A DNA stretch of 64,000 nt from Ramlibacter montanisoli (GCF_013087525.1 NZ_JABFCS010000002.1:229894-293893); one strand, 5' to 3'. Counted from the first letter of the stretch, positions 41,735 through 50,451 are shown. Made by a program: numbers and translations. The notes: generated by a model not told the origin, from the sequence alone.

Positions 41735-42426
41735 CACGGCGCTGCTGCAGCTGATGTGGCTGGCTTCGCCCGCCCTGCCGGTGGGCGGCTTCTCCTATTC
41801 GGAGGGTCTGGAGGCGGCGGTGGAGGCCCGGCTCGTGCACGACGAGCAGAGCGCAGGCGACTGGCTGGTGCAGCAGCTGCATGCGAGCCTGGCAAGGGCG
41901 GACCTGGCGGTGGTGGCGGCGGCGGTGGAGGCCGAGCGTGACGGGAATGGCGAGCGCGTGCAGCAGCTCGACCAGTGGGTGCGGCGGACGCGGGAGAGCA
42001 GCGAGCTGCGGCAGCAGGTGGAGCAGATGGGACGGTCGCTGTTCGAGTGGATGCGTTCCGTAGGCTGGGGTGACGAAGGAACCCCGCGTTGCGCGGCAGC
42101 GCTGGGGTTCGCCTGGCGGCTCACCACCAGCCTACGTACCCTGTCTCCTTCGCGCTCGCTGCTTCCACGACCACCGCCACCCCCGCGAAATCGCCCTCAC
42201 CTACGCCTTCTCCTGGTCCGAGAACATGGTCCAGGCCGCCATCAAGGCCGTGCCGCTGGGCCAGTCCTCCGGCCAGCGCATCCTCGCCCGCCTCGCCGCC
42301 GACATTCCGGCGGCCGTCGACCACGCGCTCGCGCTCGACGACGACACGCGCCAGTCCTTCACGCCCATGCTGGCCATCCTGTCGGCGCAGCACGAAACCC
42401 AGTACTCCCGCCTGTTCCGATCATGA
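41715..42426 (+). CDS. ureF: Urease accessory protein UreF, interrupted by a palindromic repeat and a frameshift
   Basis: N-terminal half ([26 protein letters not shown] through [13 protein letters not shown]) and C-terminal half ([33 protein letters not shown] to YSRLFRS) are typical UreF. Between them lies a 78-bp palindromic repeat (42059-42136), then [11 protein letters not shown] in a second frame, then a one-base deletion near 42188. Three frames are therefore used. UreF gates GTP-dependent Ni insertion with UreD and UreG. Removing the repeat would restore the normal order of motifs, so this is either a recent real insertion or a mixture of insertion and sequence error. Function in the cell is doubtful if the sequence is right. 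Confidence 0.85.
42059..42136. repeat. Dispersed palindromic repeat A inserted inside ureF
   Basis: 78 bp with 10-bp perfect terminal inverted repeats CGTAGGCTGG and CCAGCCTACG. Inner parts share GGTGA...GAACCCC/GGGGTTCGCC with the pair at 30387-30490. Non-autonomous and without coding capacity; behaves like a REP/MITE-type element. Placement within a conserved gene is exceptional, as such elements are normally intergenic. Confidence 0.75.
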
Positions 42427-43069
42427 GCAACCTGCACCACATTCCCGGCCGAACGAAGAAACTGCCGCCCCTGCGCGTGGGCATCGGCGGCCCCGTGGGT
42501 TCGGGCAAGACGACGCTGCTGGAGATGCTGTGCAAGGCCATGCGGGACCGCTACGACCTGGTCGCCATCACCAACGACATCTACACCAAGGAAGACCAGC
42601 GGCTGCTGACCGTCAGCGGCGCGCTGCCGGCCGAACGCATCATGGGCGTGGAGACCGGCGGCTGCCCGCACACCGCGATCCGCGAGGATGCCTCGATCAA
42701 CCTGGAGGCGATCGACCGCATGCTGGAGGACTTCCCCGATGCCGACGTGGTGTTCGTGGAGTCCGGCGGCGACAACCTCGCGGCCACCTTCAGCCCGGAG
42801 CTGTCGGACCTGACGATCTACGTGATCGACGTGGCTGCCGGCGAGAAGATCCCGCGCAAGGGCGGCCCCGGCATCACCAAGAGCGACCTGTTCGTCATCA
42901 ACAAGACCGACCTGGCCCCTACGTGGGCGCCGACCTGGGCGTGATGGAAGCGGACACCCGCCGCATGCGCCGCGACAAGCGCTACGTCATGACCAACCTG
43001 AAGACGCAGGACGGCCTGCAGGAAGTGGTGGACTTCATCGAGACCCGGGGCATGCTGCAACGGCCCTGA
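42423..43069 (+). CDS. ureG: Urease accessory GTPase UreG (one frameshift)
   Basis: About 215 residues after correction. P-loop [30 protein letters not shown] with the CPH nickel motif, VFVESGGDN and the NKTDLAPYVG guanine-specificity region. One C is missing near 42918, inside NKTDLAPYVGAD; the remaining C-terminus ([20 protein letters not shown]) is normal. ATG overlaps the ureF stop. Last gene of the urease operon. Confidence 0.94.
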
Positions 43070-43157
43070 ATGGGTGTGGGGGGTAGTCAGCAGATGTAAC
43101 GTCAACGGGGCGCCGTCCTACAGCCGCGCCAGCCGGTTCGCCGTACTTTCGCAGCCC

Positions 43158-43511
43158 ATGGAACTGCTGAAAGATGCGCCGCCCGGCTACGAGGCCATCG
43201 CCAAGGCCTTCGCCATGGCGCAGCTCTTGCCAACGACGCACCAGCTGGGCGTGCAGATCGGCCTGGTGTACGACGGCGTGCTGTTCGCGCGCTGCCGGCT
43301 GGACGGCAGCCGCCAGGTCTCCTTCCTCTCCGAGCACCTGCGCGAGCTGGGCTGGCGCGAGCACCTGCTGGGCGGCGACGACGAGATGTTCGGCTGCGAC
43401 ATGCTGTTCTCGCACCCGGCAGACCCCGCCGTGCAGGACGACGACCCCTCCTTCATCCGCAAGCCGGCCGTCGAGTTGTGGCCGGCCGGGACCGCACATG
43501 CCGAACGCTAG
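43158..43511 (+). CDS. Small protein of unknown function
   Basis: 117 residues, soluble, mixed alpha/beta by eye, with segments VQIGLVYDGVLFARC and MFGCDMLFSHPADPA. Not recognised. The upstream region carries the 11-mer CCGTCCTACAG (43113-43123), shared with the divergent small gene at 43771-43959. The start codon lacks a good Shine-Dalgarno. 88 bp after ureG; probably a separate unit. Confidence 0.6.
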   Translation: MELLKDAPPGYEAIAKAFAMAQLLPTTHQLGVQIGLVYDGVLFARCRLDGSRQVSFLSEHLRELGWREHLLGGDDEMFGCDMLFSHPADPAVQDDDPSFIRKPAVELWPAGTAHAER

Positions 43512-43704
43512 TCCCGGGCTGGAGCAGGAGGGCGAGCTGCCGCCGCCGGGCAGCCGCTGGGGGGCCGGCGCGGGCAGCGTGCTGCCCTACCTGAGCCGGT
43601 CGCTCCAGGCCAGGCCCGCCAGCGCCCACGACACGAGCGAAGCCGGGGCCCACGACGAACAGCAAGCACCGGGGCAGGAGCACCCCAGCGCCTCGGCCGG
43701 CTGA
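43498..43704 (+). CDS. Possible short hydrophilic protein (doubtful)
   Basis: 68 codons overlapping the previous gene by 14 bp, Pro/Gly/Ala/His-rich and lacking recognisable features. Other reading frames of the same stretch are also open because of GC bias, so coding strand and frame are uncertain. It is listed because it starts with ATG in an operon-like overlap and ends just before a terminator. Confidence 0.25.
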   Translation: MPNASPGLEQEGELPPPGSRWGAGAGSVLPYLSRSLQARPASAHDTSEAGAHDEQQAPGQEHPSASAG

Positions 43705-43730
43705 GCCGCGCAGGAGCAGGAAAGAAAAAA

Positions 43731-43746
43731 GCGGCCCGCGGGCCGC
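43731..43746. terminator. Bidirectional intrinsic terminator
   Basis: Perfect 8-bp self-complementary stem GCGGCCCG/CGGGCCGC. Minus-strand transcripts see TTTTTTCTTT after it; plus-strand transcripts see TTTCT. It sits between the convergent genes ending at 43704 or 43511 (plus) and 43771 (minus) and should stop both. Confidence 0.75.
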
Positions 43747-43770
43747 TTTCTGCGTTGCGCGGGGACGGGC

Positions 43771-43959
43771 TCAGTTCGGGCCGGTGCGGCGCTTGCCGCC
43801 GGAATTGCTCGCGCGGCGCTGCTCCCACTCACGCATCTGCTTCATGGCGGACTCCGAGCCCTGCCCGGCGTGGCCTTCCTGAGGTTGCTGCTGCTGGATG
43901 CTGCCGTCGTTCAACGGCTGGCCATCCTCGGGCAACAACTGTTCTTGCTGCTGGGACAT
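43771..43959 (-). CDS. Small Gln/Glu-rich hydrophilic protein
   Basis: 62 residues: MSQQQEQLLPEDGQP at the start, two Gln tracts, then a basic C-terminus (WEQRRASNSGGKRRTG). Predicted disordered and cytosolic. AAGGCAAG precedes the ATG and an intrinsic terminator follows by 24 bp, which supports a real gene despite its size. The promoter region contains CTGTAGGACGG (44012-44022), the complement of the motif before the gene at 43158. Confidence 0.6.
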   Translation of the reverse strand: MSQQQEQLLPEDGQPLNDGSIQQQQPQEGHAGQGSESAMKQMREWEQRRASNSGGKRRTGPN

Positions 43960-44148
43960 CGCTTGCCTTCAAAATACTTGGCGCAATGATCCGGCGGGCC
44001 GGTCTAGTCATCTGTAGGACGGTTCCAGCATCGGCTATGAGAACAGGCTGAGTCCCCCTGGACACCGCGGGAAAACTTCGCACCCGGAAATTTGTGTCCG
44101 CCCATGGCTGAGCAACGGGAGCGACGCACATGCGATGATAATCGCGCC

Positions 44149-44367
44149 GTGACAGAACAAGGCATCAAGATCGGCGACCTGGTTTCGCTGCGTACCGGCG
44201 GGCCGACCATGTCCGTGCAGGCGCGGTCGCAGAACCTTGCCTACTGCGCCTGGAACCGGGACGGCCGCGTCCACTACGGCACCTTCGACGTGGGAAGCCT
44301 GCGGCTGGTGGAGGACGGCGGCGGCGCCAGACCCGGCGTCGCCGACGACGGCGTCTCCTGCGGCTGA
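44149..44367 (+). CDS. YodC/DUF2158-family small protein (copy 1)
   Basis: 72 residues from GTG 44149. IKIGDLVSLRTGGPTMSV, AYCAWNRDGRVHYGTFDVGSLRLVED matches the DUF2158 pattern (G-x-x-V-x-L-x-x-GGP-x-M and C-x-W), a small SH3-like beta fold. An in-frame ATG at 44104 is an alternative start. A paralogue is encoded at 48292-48498, so two copies flank the signalling block. Function unknown. Confidence 0.7.
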   Translation: MTEQGIKIGDLVSLRTGGPTMSVQARSQNLAYCAWNRDGRVHYGTFDVGSLRLVEDGGGARPGVADDGVSCG

Positions 44368-44371
44368 ATCG

Positions 44372-45511
44372 CTAGCGGCCCGGCAGGTCCAGCGTGAAGG
44401 CCGTGCCCGCCTCGGCGCTGGAGCTCACCTCCACCCGCCCCCGTGCGCGCGCACGATCTCGCGCACGATGTAGAGCCCCAGCCCCACGCCCTGCACCGCA
44501 CCCGCCTCGCTGCCCCGCACCATCGGTTCGAACAGCCGCGGCAGCAGTTCGGGCGGGATCGGCTTGCCCCCGTTGTGCACGGTGATGCGGAAGCGCTCGC
44601 CGTCGCATTCGCTGCGCACGGTGATCGGCAGCTCGCGCGCGCCGTGGGTGGCGGCGTTGGCGACCAGGTTGCCGATCGCCTGCACGATGCGGTTGGCGTC
44701 GGCCATGCAGCTGCTGTCGCCCATGCGCTCATGCCGCAGCGTGTGGTCGCCAAAGGCCACCGCGAGTTCCGCCACGCCGTCGGCGATCGCCTGGTGCAGG
44801 TCCACGCTCTCCTTGCGCACGCTCAGGCCCGCGCCCAGGCGCGCCTGGGTGAAATCGAGCAGGTCGGCGATCAGGTGCTGCACGCGCTGCACCGCGCGGC
44901 CCACGCGCGCGACCACGGCCTTCTGCTGCTCCGGCGGCACCCCGCGTTCCAGCAGCATGGTGCTCATGTGGATCACCGACAGCGGGTTGCGGATGTCGTG
45001 GCTGACCATCCCCACCAGCTGCTCGGCGAACTGCGCACGGTCCTCCGCCTCGCTGCGGGCGGCGTCCAGCTCCATCTGCGCGCGCGTTCTCCGCGGCCAG
45101 CTGCTCCAGGCGCTGGCGCTGCAGCAGGAGCTCGCGCTCGTACTTGTGGCGGTCCTCGGCGAAGAACACGGCCATGTGCAGCAGCGTGGCGTCCTGCCAG
45201 GGCCGCTCGGCGATGTTCACCATCACCGGGATCGTGCCGCCGTCGTGGCGGCGCAGCTCCAGCTTCACTTCCGCCACCGAGGACTGCAGGCGCAGCAGCG
45301 GCTGCAGGTGGGTCTGCCAGAAGATGCGCCCGCCCATGGTCAGCAGCTCGTGCAGCCGCAGCTTGCCGACCAGGTCGTCGCAATCGAACCCGAGCAGGCG
45401 GCACAGCGTGGCATTGGCCTGGAGGATGCGGCCGTCGGCCGCGGCCAGCAGCAGCCCGCAGGGCGCCTCTTCGTACAGCGCATCCGCCGCCGGCAGCGGG
45501 GCGGCGGCCAC
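44372..45511 (-). CDS. PAS-domain histidine kinase coupled to an RsbQ-like hydrolase (two frameshifts)
   Basis: About 380 residues. PAS domain, about 10-115 (EEAPCGLLLAAADGRILQAN, GGRIFWQTHLQPLLRLQ, MVNIAERPW), of the type found in RsbP-like partners of RsbQ; coiled coil; HisKA with SHDIRNPLSVIH (His about 168); HATPase with NLVANAATHGA and GVGLGLYIV. Frame breaks near 45087 and 44442 (one base missing each). GTG start at 45511 overlaps the hydrolase TAG. The signal is presumably a small molecule processed or bound by the hydrolase. The likely output is the single-domain receiver heading the operon. Confidence 0.82.
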
Positions 45512-46305
45512 TAGAGGCCGTGGAGGAACTGTTCGATCGCGGCGACGCTGGCGCTCGGCGCGCTCAGGTGCGGACAGTGCCCCACGTTCTCGATCACGTG
45601 CAAGGTGCAGTTCGGTACCGTCCTGCGCATGTACTCGCCCACCGCCAGCGGCGCGATCAGGTCCTCGCTGCATTGCAGGACGAGGGTCGGCGCCTGCAGC
45701 CTGGGCAGGTCCGCGCGGTGGTCGGACAGGAAGGTGACGCGGGCGAACTGCTTGGCGATCTCGGGGTCGGTGCGGCAGAAGCTGTTGGTCAGCTCCTGCG
45801 CCAGCTCCGGCTGCCCGGGCGCGCCCATGATCGCGGGCGCCATGTTGCTGGACCAGCCCAGGTAGTTGCTCTCCAGCGTTTCCAGCAGCGAATCGATGTC
45901 GGCGCGCTCGAAGCCGCCCACGTAGTCGCCGTCGTTGATGTAGCAGGGAGAGGGCCCGACCATCACCTGCGCGAGGAAGTGGTCCGGCGAACGCAGGTTG
46001 GCCAGCATGCCGATCATCGCGCTCACCGAGTGGCCCACGCAGATCGCCGGCGCTTGGGTCACCTCCGCCAGCACCTCGCACAGGTCGGCGGCATAGCCAT
46101 CCAGCGTGGCGTACTTCTGGCGGTCGTAGGCGGCCAGGTCCGAGCGGCCGCTGCCCACCAGGTCCATCAGGATGCAGGTATGGCTCTCGGCGAAATGCGG
46201 GGCGAGGAAGCGCCACATCGACTGGTCGCAGCCGAAGCCGTGCACGAACACCATCGGCGGCCCCTTGCCGCTGACTTGCACGTTGTTGCGGGCGAGGACA
46301 GACAT
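45511..46305 (-). CDS. RsbQ/KAI2-family alpha/beta hydrolase, probable small-molecule sensor
   Basis: 264 residues, similar to Bacillus RsbQ over its entire length: VFVHGFGCDQSMWR (oxyanion region), VGHSVSAMIGMLA (Ser nucleophile), MVGPSPCYIND, SFCRTDPEIAKQFARVTFLSDHR, CSEDLIAP (Asp) and GHCPHLSAP (His). The catalytic triad is complete. In B. subtilis RsbQ hands a hydrophobic ligand signal to the PAS domain of the phosphatase RsbP; plant KAI2 and D14 belong to the same family. Here a PAS histidine kinase replaces RsbP, with ATGA or TAGTG-type overlaps on both sides. Confidence 0.88.
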   Translation of the reverse strand: MSVLARNNVQVSGKGPPMVFVHGFGCDQSMWRFLAPHFAESHTCILMDLVGSGRSDLAAYDRQKYATLDGYAADLCEVLAEVTQAPAICVGHSVSAMIGMLANLRSPDHFLAQVMVGPSPCYINDGDYVGGFERADIDSLLETLESNYLGWSSNMAPAIMGAPGQPELAQELTNSFCRTDPEIAKQFARVTFLSDHRADLPRLQAPTLVLQCSEDLIAPLAVGEYMRRTVPNCTLHVIENVGHCPHLSAPSASVAAIEQFLHGL

Positions 46306-46697
46306 CAGGCGGGCTCGGCTTCCTGCACGCGCCCGGGGAAGGCCTGCAGGTAGGCCCGCAGTTCACCGAATTCCGCCTTGGAGATCACGCGGTCCGCACC
46401 CAGGCGCAGGCAGCGCTCGCGCACCACCGGCGTCACGAAGTCGCTGAACACCAGCACCGATCCGGCCGTGGGCTCGCGGTGGCAGCGGCTCACCAGGGTG
46501 AAGCCCGAGCCCTCGCCCAGCAGCAGGTCCATGATCGCGAGGTCCCACTCGCCCTTGTGGCGCATCAGCCAGTCGGTGGCCGCGGTCTCGGTGGCGGCCG
46601 TGCCGACCAGCTCGAAGCCGCCGACCGATGCGAGAACGTCGCGCATGAGGTCCTGCATGGACCTCACATCTTCGACCAGGAATACGCGTACTGCCAT
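46305..46697 (-). CDS. Single-domain response regulator (receiver 1)
   Basis: 130 residues, receiver only: FLVEDVRSM, phosphoacceptor Asp in WDLAIMDLLLGEGSG, Ser/Thr position in VLVFSDFVT and Lys in RVISKAEFG. No output domain, so it acts by phosphotransfer or protein binding. First gene of receiver-RsbQ-PAS kinase; its TGA overlaps the hydrolase ATG. Clear paralogue of the receiver at 47887-48290. Confidence 0.83.
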   Translation of the reverse strand: MAVRVFLVEDVRSMQDLMRDVLASVGGFELVGTAATETAATDWLMRHKGEWDLAIMDLLLGEGSGFTLVSRCHREPTAGSVLVFSDFVTPVVRERCLRLGADRVISKAEFGELRAYLQAFPGRVQEAEPA

Positions 46698-47371
46698 CAG
46701 GACCTCCGGAAACCGCGAGCACCAACCGCTGCGGCATGTCGGCCACAGTGAAGGAAGGAAGCGGCGCATTCTGTCTGATGCCGGCCGGCCTGCGTGTAGG
46801 AGGCCTCCGACTTTTCCGACTGCGGCTTCATGCGCACGCGTCCTACAGCCTGCGTGCGACCGCGTGGCTGTAATGCGGCATTCTCCGCAGTCCACGAGGG
46901 CATGGAGAAAGGCAAGGACTTTCAGGAAGGGCGCGGCTGCGCGGGTCAGGCGGGACGCTCGCCCTTGCGTGTGCTTTCCGCAGGAGTGTCGGTGGGGCGG
47001 CGACGTTGCAGCTCGATGTCCCTGCGAAGGAGGTCTTGGCGCACGTGGAGTGGCAACGACTCGTCCGTCCAACGCCCCGCGATCTCGCCCATCGACGGGG
47101 ACCCTTCCTGTGGCTGGTGATCGCTGCGGCTGCTGTTCACTCGCGCACGCTACGGCGCCATGCAAGAGCTGGCTGTCGGCTTGTGTCCTGGTGCCGCGTC
47201 GGACATTTCTCACACTTCGCCCTCTTCCCGGCCGTTGCGTGCCTGCATCGGCCGTGCCGGCCAGCGGCCCTGGAGGGGCCACCCGTCGCGCACATGCCAT
47301 TAACATGGCGCGCCGAGGTCCTGAGGTATGACCATTGGCCCTGTCGTGACGCCCCGCAATTTCATGTCCGC
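46698..47371. other. 674-bp region between two divergent receiver operons
   Basis: No well-supported gene apart from the weak minus-strand candidate at 46946-47092. It contains GCGTCCTACAG (46838-46848) and TGTAGGAGG (46796-46804), variants of the motif found before two nearby small genes. Composition is somewhat less GC-rich than the flanks, consistent with promoter DNA for both directions. Confidence 0.45.
46946..47092 (-). CDS. Possible 48-residue hydrophilic protein (doubtful)
   Basis: MGEIAGRWTDESLPLHVRQD at the start followed by an Arg-rich tail. GGAAGG lies upstream of the ATG at 47092. No homology I recognise; amphipathic, probably soluble. It may be a real small protein or chance. 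Confidence 0.3.
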   Translation of the reverse strand: MGEIAGRWTDESLPLHVRQDLLRRDIELQRRRPTDTPAESTRKGERPA

Positions 47372-47890
47372 GTGATCGTGCAAGCCACTTCGAGTTTTCT
47401 CCGGCGGCTGTTCGGCCGCCGCGTGCCACTCTGGCTGGACGAGCCGCGCACGGACTACCGGAGCCTGGACATCCCGAGTCGCGCCGACGAGAGCGTCGCG
47501 AACGAGTACGCGCGCGTCGTCTTGAACGTGCTTCGCAGCTGGGGCGTGACGGAGGGCTGCGCCGAAGTCGATGTGCACCAGATGGGCGAGAGGAAGGACG
47601 GGCGAAAAGTCTACGTGGCCGCCGTCCGCATCGTGTCGTGGGAACGCAGGCCCGGCCTTCGCCTCCTGCTTGGCCTGCCGCTGCTGGAGCGAAAGATCCG
47701 GCGCACGCTGCAGGCGCACTGGGTTGCGGAGGTCAGTCATTTCGCCGGCACATGGCTGCACGCGACCGACCGCGTGAACGACTTGGGCGCACAGTCGGAT
47801 CTGCGACCGCTGCTGATCACGCTCACCCAGGAGAGGGAGCCGGGAGCGACGGACGACGCAGGTCCTCATCGGTTCGGAGCGAAGAGATGA
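47372..47890 (+). CDS. Unknown protein co-encoded with receiver 2
   Basis: 172 residues from GTG 47372. Soluble, with a conserved-looking central part (SVANEYARVVLNVLRSWGV, DVHQMGERKDGRKVYVAAVRIV). No membrane segment, no known motif. Its TGA overlaps the ATG of the following receiver gene (ATGA), so the two act together. The GTG start is chosen by position; upstream in-frame codons continue into the intergenic region without a ribosome-binding site. Confidence 0.55.
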   Translation: MIVQATSSFLRRLFGRRVPLWLDEPRTDYRSLDIPSRADESVANEYARVVLNVLRSWGVTEGCAEVDVHQMGERKDGRKVYVAAVRIVSWERRPGLRLLLGLPLLERKIRRTLQAHWVAEVSHFAGTWLHATDRVNDLGAQSDLRPLLITLTQEREPGATDDAGPHRFGAKR

Positions 47891-48290
47891 CGATCCGCGT
47901 CTTCCTGGTCGAGGACCTGCCGGCCATGAGGGAACTGCTGGTCGATCTTTTCACCTCGATCGGCAACTACCAGGTCGTCGGAACTTCATCCACGGAAGCC
48001 GAGGCGAACCTGTGGATCGACGAGTTCCCGCGCAAATGGGACCTTCTCATCGTCGACCTGATCCTGGCCGAGGGCAGCGGGCTCGGTGTGGTGCGCGCGC
48101 GCGCCTGCGGCGCAAGGACGGGGCTGTCGTCGTGCTGAGTGCCTATGGTTCACCGGGGATCGTGAATCATCTGCGGGCCAACGGCGTCGCCGCCGTCTTC
48201 GACAAGGCCGACACGCAGGCGTTCATTGCCTGGCTGGACAAGTATTCGAAGGAATGGAACGAGCGGCAGCAGGCCGGCGGCGCTTCCTGA
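47887..48290 (+). CDS. Single-domain response regulator (receiver 2), one frameshift
   Basis: About 134 residues after correction. FLVEDLPAM, Asp in WDLLIVDLILAEGSG, VVVLSAYGS and Lys in AVFDKADTQ: complete receiver. A one-base loss near 48104 in a GCGCGC run splits it (expected VRARLRRKDGAVVV). Strong similarity to receiver 1 (VFLVED, VGT-x-x-TE, WDL-x-I-x-DL, EGSG) shows duplication. Possible alternative partner or phosphate sink for the PAS kinase. Confidence 0.78.
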
Positions 48291-48291
48291 G

Positions 48292-48498
48292 CTACGGCCT
48301 GCCCTCGGCTTCATTCTTCTCTGCTTCGGCGGGAACCAGCGTCGACAAGGCAAAGGTTCCCTGTCGGCGAACGTCGCCCGACAGCCATTCGCAGTAGGCC
48401 TGGTCGCCCGAAACCGCCCGGATCACCATCCGGGGACCCCCACTCCTGAGCACCACGGTCATGCCTGAACCGAGTGCCTTGTTGTCCTGATCGCACAT
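48292..48498 (-). CDS. YodC/DUF2158-family small protein (copy 2)
   Basis: 68 residues from ATG 48498. SGMTVVLRSGGPRMVIRAVS and AYCEWLSGDVRRQGTF match the same family as the gene at 44149-44367. Convergent with receiver 2, whose stop codon is one base away. Function unknown. Confidence 0.7.
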   Translation of the reverse strand: MCDQDNKALGSGMTVVLRSGGPRMVIRAVSGDQAYCEWLSGDVRRQGTFALSTLVPAEAEKNEAEGRP

Positions 48499-48655
48499 CG
48501 AAGCACATGCTATGTGCGCTGGTTGCCGGAAGTGAGCTGTTACCGCGGTTCCGTTGGTTTTGGGCGAGTCGCTCGCCGGCAGATGCTGCGGCTCACCGGG
48601 TTGCAGGCACACCTTCGGGCGCTGGGGGCGGCCGGGCTATCGCGCGTGGCCCCAA

Positions 48656-48745
48656 TGGCGGAAGCGGTGAGATTCGAACTCACGGATGTCTTGCGACATC
48701 GCCGGTTTTCAAGACCGGTGCATTCAACCGCTCTGCCACGCTTCC
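48656..48745 (-). tRNA. tRNA-Ser(UGA), CCA encoded
   Basis: 90 nt on the minus strand. Acceptor GGAAGCG pairs with CGCTTCC, followed by discriminator G and an encoded CCA. Anticodon loop CTTGAAA gives UGA. A long variable arm (GATGTCGCAAGACATC) is typical of class II tRNA-Ser, and the T-loop reads GTTCGAATC. It lies alone between two protein genes. Confidence 0.95.
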
Positions 48746-48878
48746 GGAGGATGGGCGATTCTAAGGCCGCCCCCAAGATGCGCGGCAGTTGATCTTTCGC
48801 AGCCGCGCGCGCCGGCCGGCCTCCAGGGCGGCCCGCCGCCGACATAGACTTTGGCTTTCCCTTCGGAACCAGAACAAG

Positions 48879-50414
48879 TTGCTGTCCCCTGCCTCCCGCG
48901 TCCTGCATCCCGGCCTGCGCCAGAAGATCATGTCCGCCGAACAGGCGGCCGCCCTCATCCACCACGGCGACCACGTGGGCATGAGCGGCTTCACCGGCTC
49001 GGGCTATCCCAAGGCCGTGCCACCCGCGCTCGCCCGCCACATCGAAGCCGCCAACCAGGGCGGCCAGACCTTCCGCATCGGCGTGTGGACCGGCGCATCG
49101 ACCGCGCCCGAACTCGATGGCGCGCTGGCCAAGGTCGGCGGCATCGAGATGCGCCTGCCCTACCAGTCCGACCCCACCTGCCGCGCCCGCATCAATGCCG
49201 GCGAGATGGAGTACGTGGACATCCACCTGTCGCACGTCGCGCAGTTCGTCTGGTTCGGCTTCCTCGGCAAGCTCAATGTCGCCGTGGTGGAAGTCGCCGG
49301 CATCCGCGAGGACGGGCGCCTCATTCCCGCTTCCTCCCTGGGCAACAACAAGACCTGGCTGGACCTGGCCGACAAGGTGATCCTGGAGGTGAACAGCCAG
49401 CATCCGCTGGAGCTGGAGGGCATGCACGACATCTACTACGGCACCGCCCTGCCGCCGAACCGGCGTCCCATCCCCGTGCTGCATCCGAGCAGCCGCATCG
49501 GCGAGCGCTACCTGCACGTCGATCCGGACAAGGTGGTGGCGGTCGTGGAGACCCACCTGCCCGACCGGCACACCGCCTTCACGCCGCCGGACGAGGCATC
49601 GAACCGCATCGCCGGCCACATCCTCGAATTCCTCGAACACGAGATCCGCATCGGCCGGCTGCCACCCTCGCTGCTGCCGCTGCAGTCCGGCGTGGGCAAC
49701 ACCACCAACGCGGTGCTCGCCGGCCTGGACCGCGGCAAGTACCGCAACCTCACCGCCTACACCGAGGTGCTGCAGGACGGCATGCTGGAGATGCTCCGCT
49801 CCGGCACCCTGGCCTTCGCCTCGGCGACCGCGCTCTCGCTCAGCCCCGGCGGCTACCGCGAGTTCATCGAGCACCTGGATTTCTACCGCCAGCGCATCGT
49901 GCTGCGGCCGCAGGAGATCTCCAACCACCCGGAAGTGATCCGGCGGCTGGGCATCATCTCCATGAACGGGATGATCGAGGCCGACATCTACGGCAACGTC
50001 AACTCCACGCACGTGATGGGCACGCGCATCATGAACGGCATCGGCGGCTCGGGCGACTTCGCGCGCAACGCCTACCTGTCGATCTTCATGACGGCGTCCA
50101 CCGCGAAGGACGGCGCGATCTCCTGCATCGTGCCCATGGCCAGCCACGTGGACCACACCGAGCACGACGTGCAGGTGATCGTCACCGAGCAGGGCCTGGC
50201 CGACCTGCGCGGCCTGGCACCGCGCCAACGCAGCAAGCTGCTGATCGAGCGCTGCGCGCACCCCGCTTACCGCGATGCGCTGACCGACTACGTGGAGCGC
50301 GCGCAGGCTTCGGGCCGCGCCGGCCGCGGCGGGTTGCACACGCCGCACCTGCTGCAGGAGGCGCTGGCCTGGCACCAGCGCTACGAGGACACGGGGCGCA
50401 TGCTGCCGGGGTGA
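48879..50414 (+). CDS. Acetyl-CoA hydrolase/succinyl-CoA:acetate CoA-transferase family protein
   Basis: About 494-511 residues. [15 protein letters not shown] near the N-terminus, catalytic Glu in [14 protein letters not shown], and [19 protein letters not shown] near the C-terminus define the Cat1/AarC class I CoA-transferases, which move CoA between succinate, acetate or propionate. The start is uncertain: the TTG at 48879 keeps the expected N-terminal helix ([17 protein letters not shown]), while ATG 48930 begins inside it. Single gene. Confidence 0.85.
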   Translation: MLSPASRVLHPGLRQKIMSAEQAAALIHHGDHVGMSGFTGSGYPKAVPPALARHIEAANQGGQTFRIGVWTGASTAPELDGALAKVGGIEMRLPYQSDPTCRARINAGEMEYVDIHLSHVAQFVWFGFLGKLNVAVVEVAGIREDGRLIPASSLGNNKTWLDLADKVILEVNSQHPLELEGMHDIYYGTALPPNRRPIPVLHPSSRIGERYLHVDPDKVVAVVETHLPDRHTAFTPPDEASNRIAGHILEFLEHEIRIGRLPPSLLPLQSGVGNTTNAVLAGLDRGKYRNLTAYTEVLQDGMLEMLRSGTLAFASATALSLSPGGYREFIEHLDFYRQRIVLRPQEISNHPEVIRRLGIISMNGMIEADIYGNVNSTHVMGTRIMNGIGGSGDFARNAYLSIFMTASTAKDGAISCIVPMASHVDHTEHDVQVIVTEQGLADLRGLAPRQRSKLLIERCAHPAYRDALTDYVERAQASGRAGRGGLHTPHLLQEALAWHQRYEDTGRMLPG

Positions 50415-50451
50415 CGCGGATGTCGCGGTTCGGCTGCGCGCTCACCACGAC

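Noticed and set aside
43453..43832. Minus-strand open frames opposite the end of the gene at 43158
   Set aside because: No ribosome-binding site or family similarity, and they cross an intrinsic terminator.
44149..48498. The signalling block as a horizontally acquired island
   Set aside because: Codon use and GC content are like the neighbours, and there is no integrase or direct repeat pair; the tRNA-Ser nearby is intact with no att-like duplication visible.
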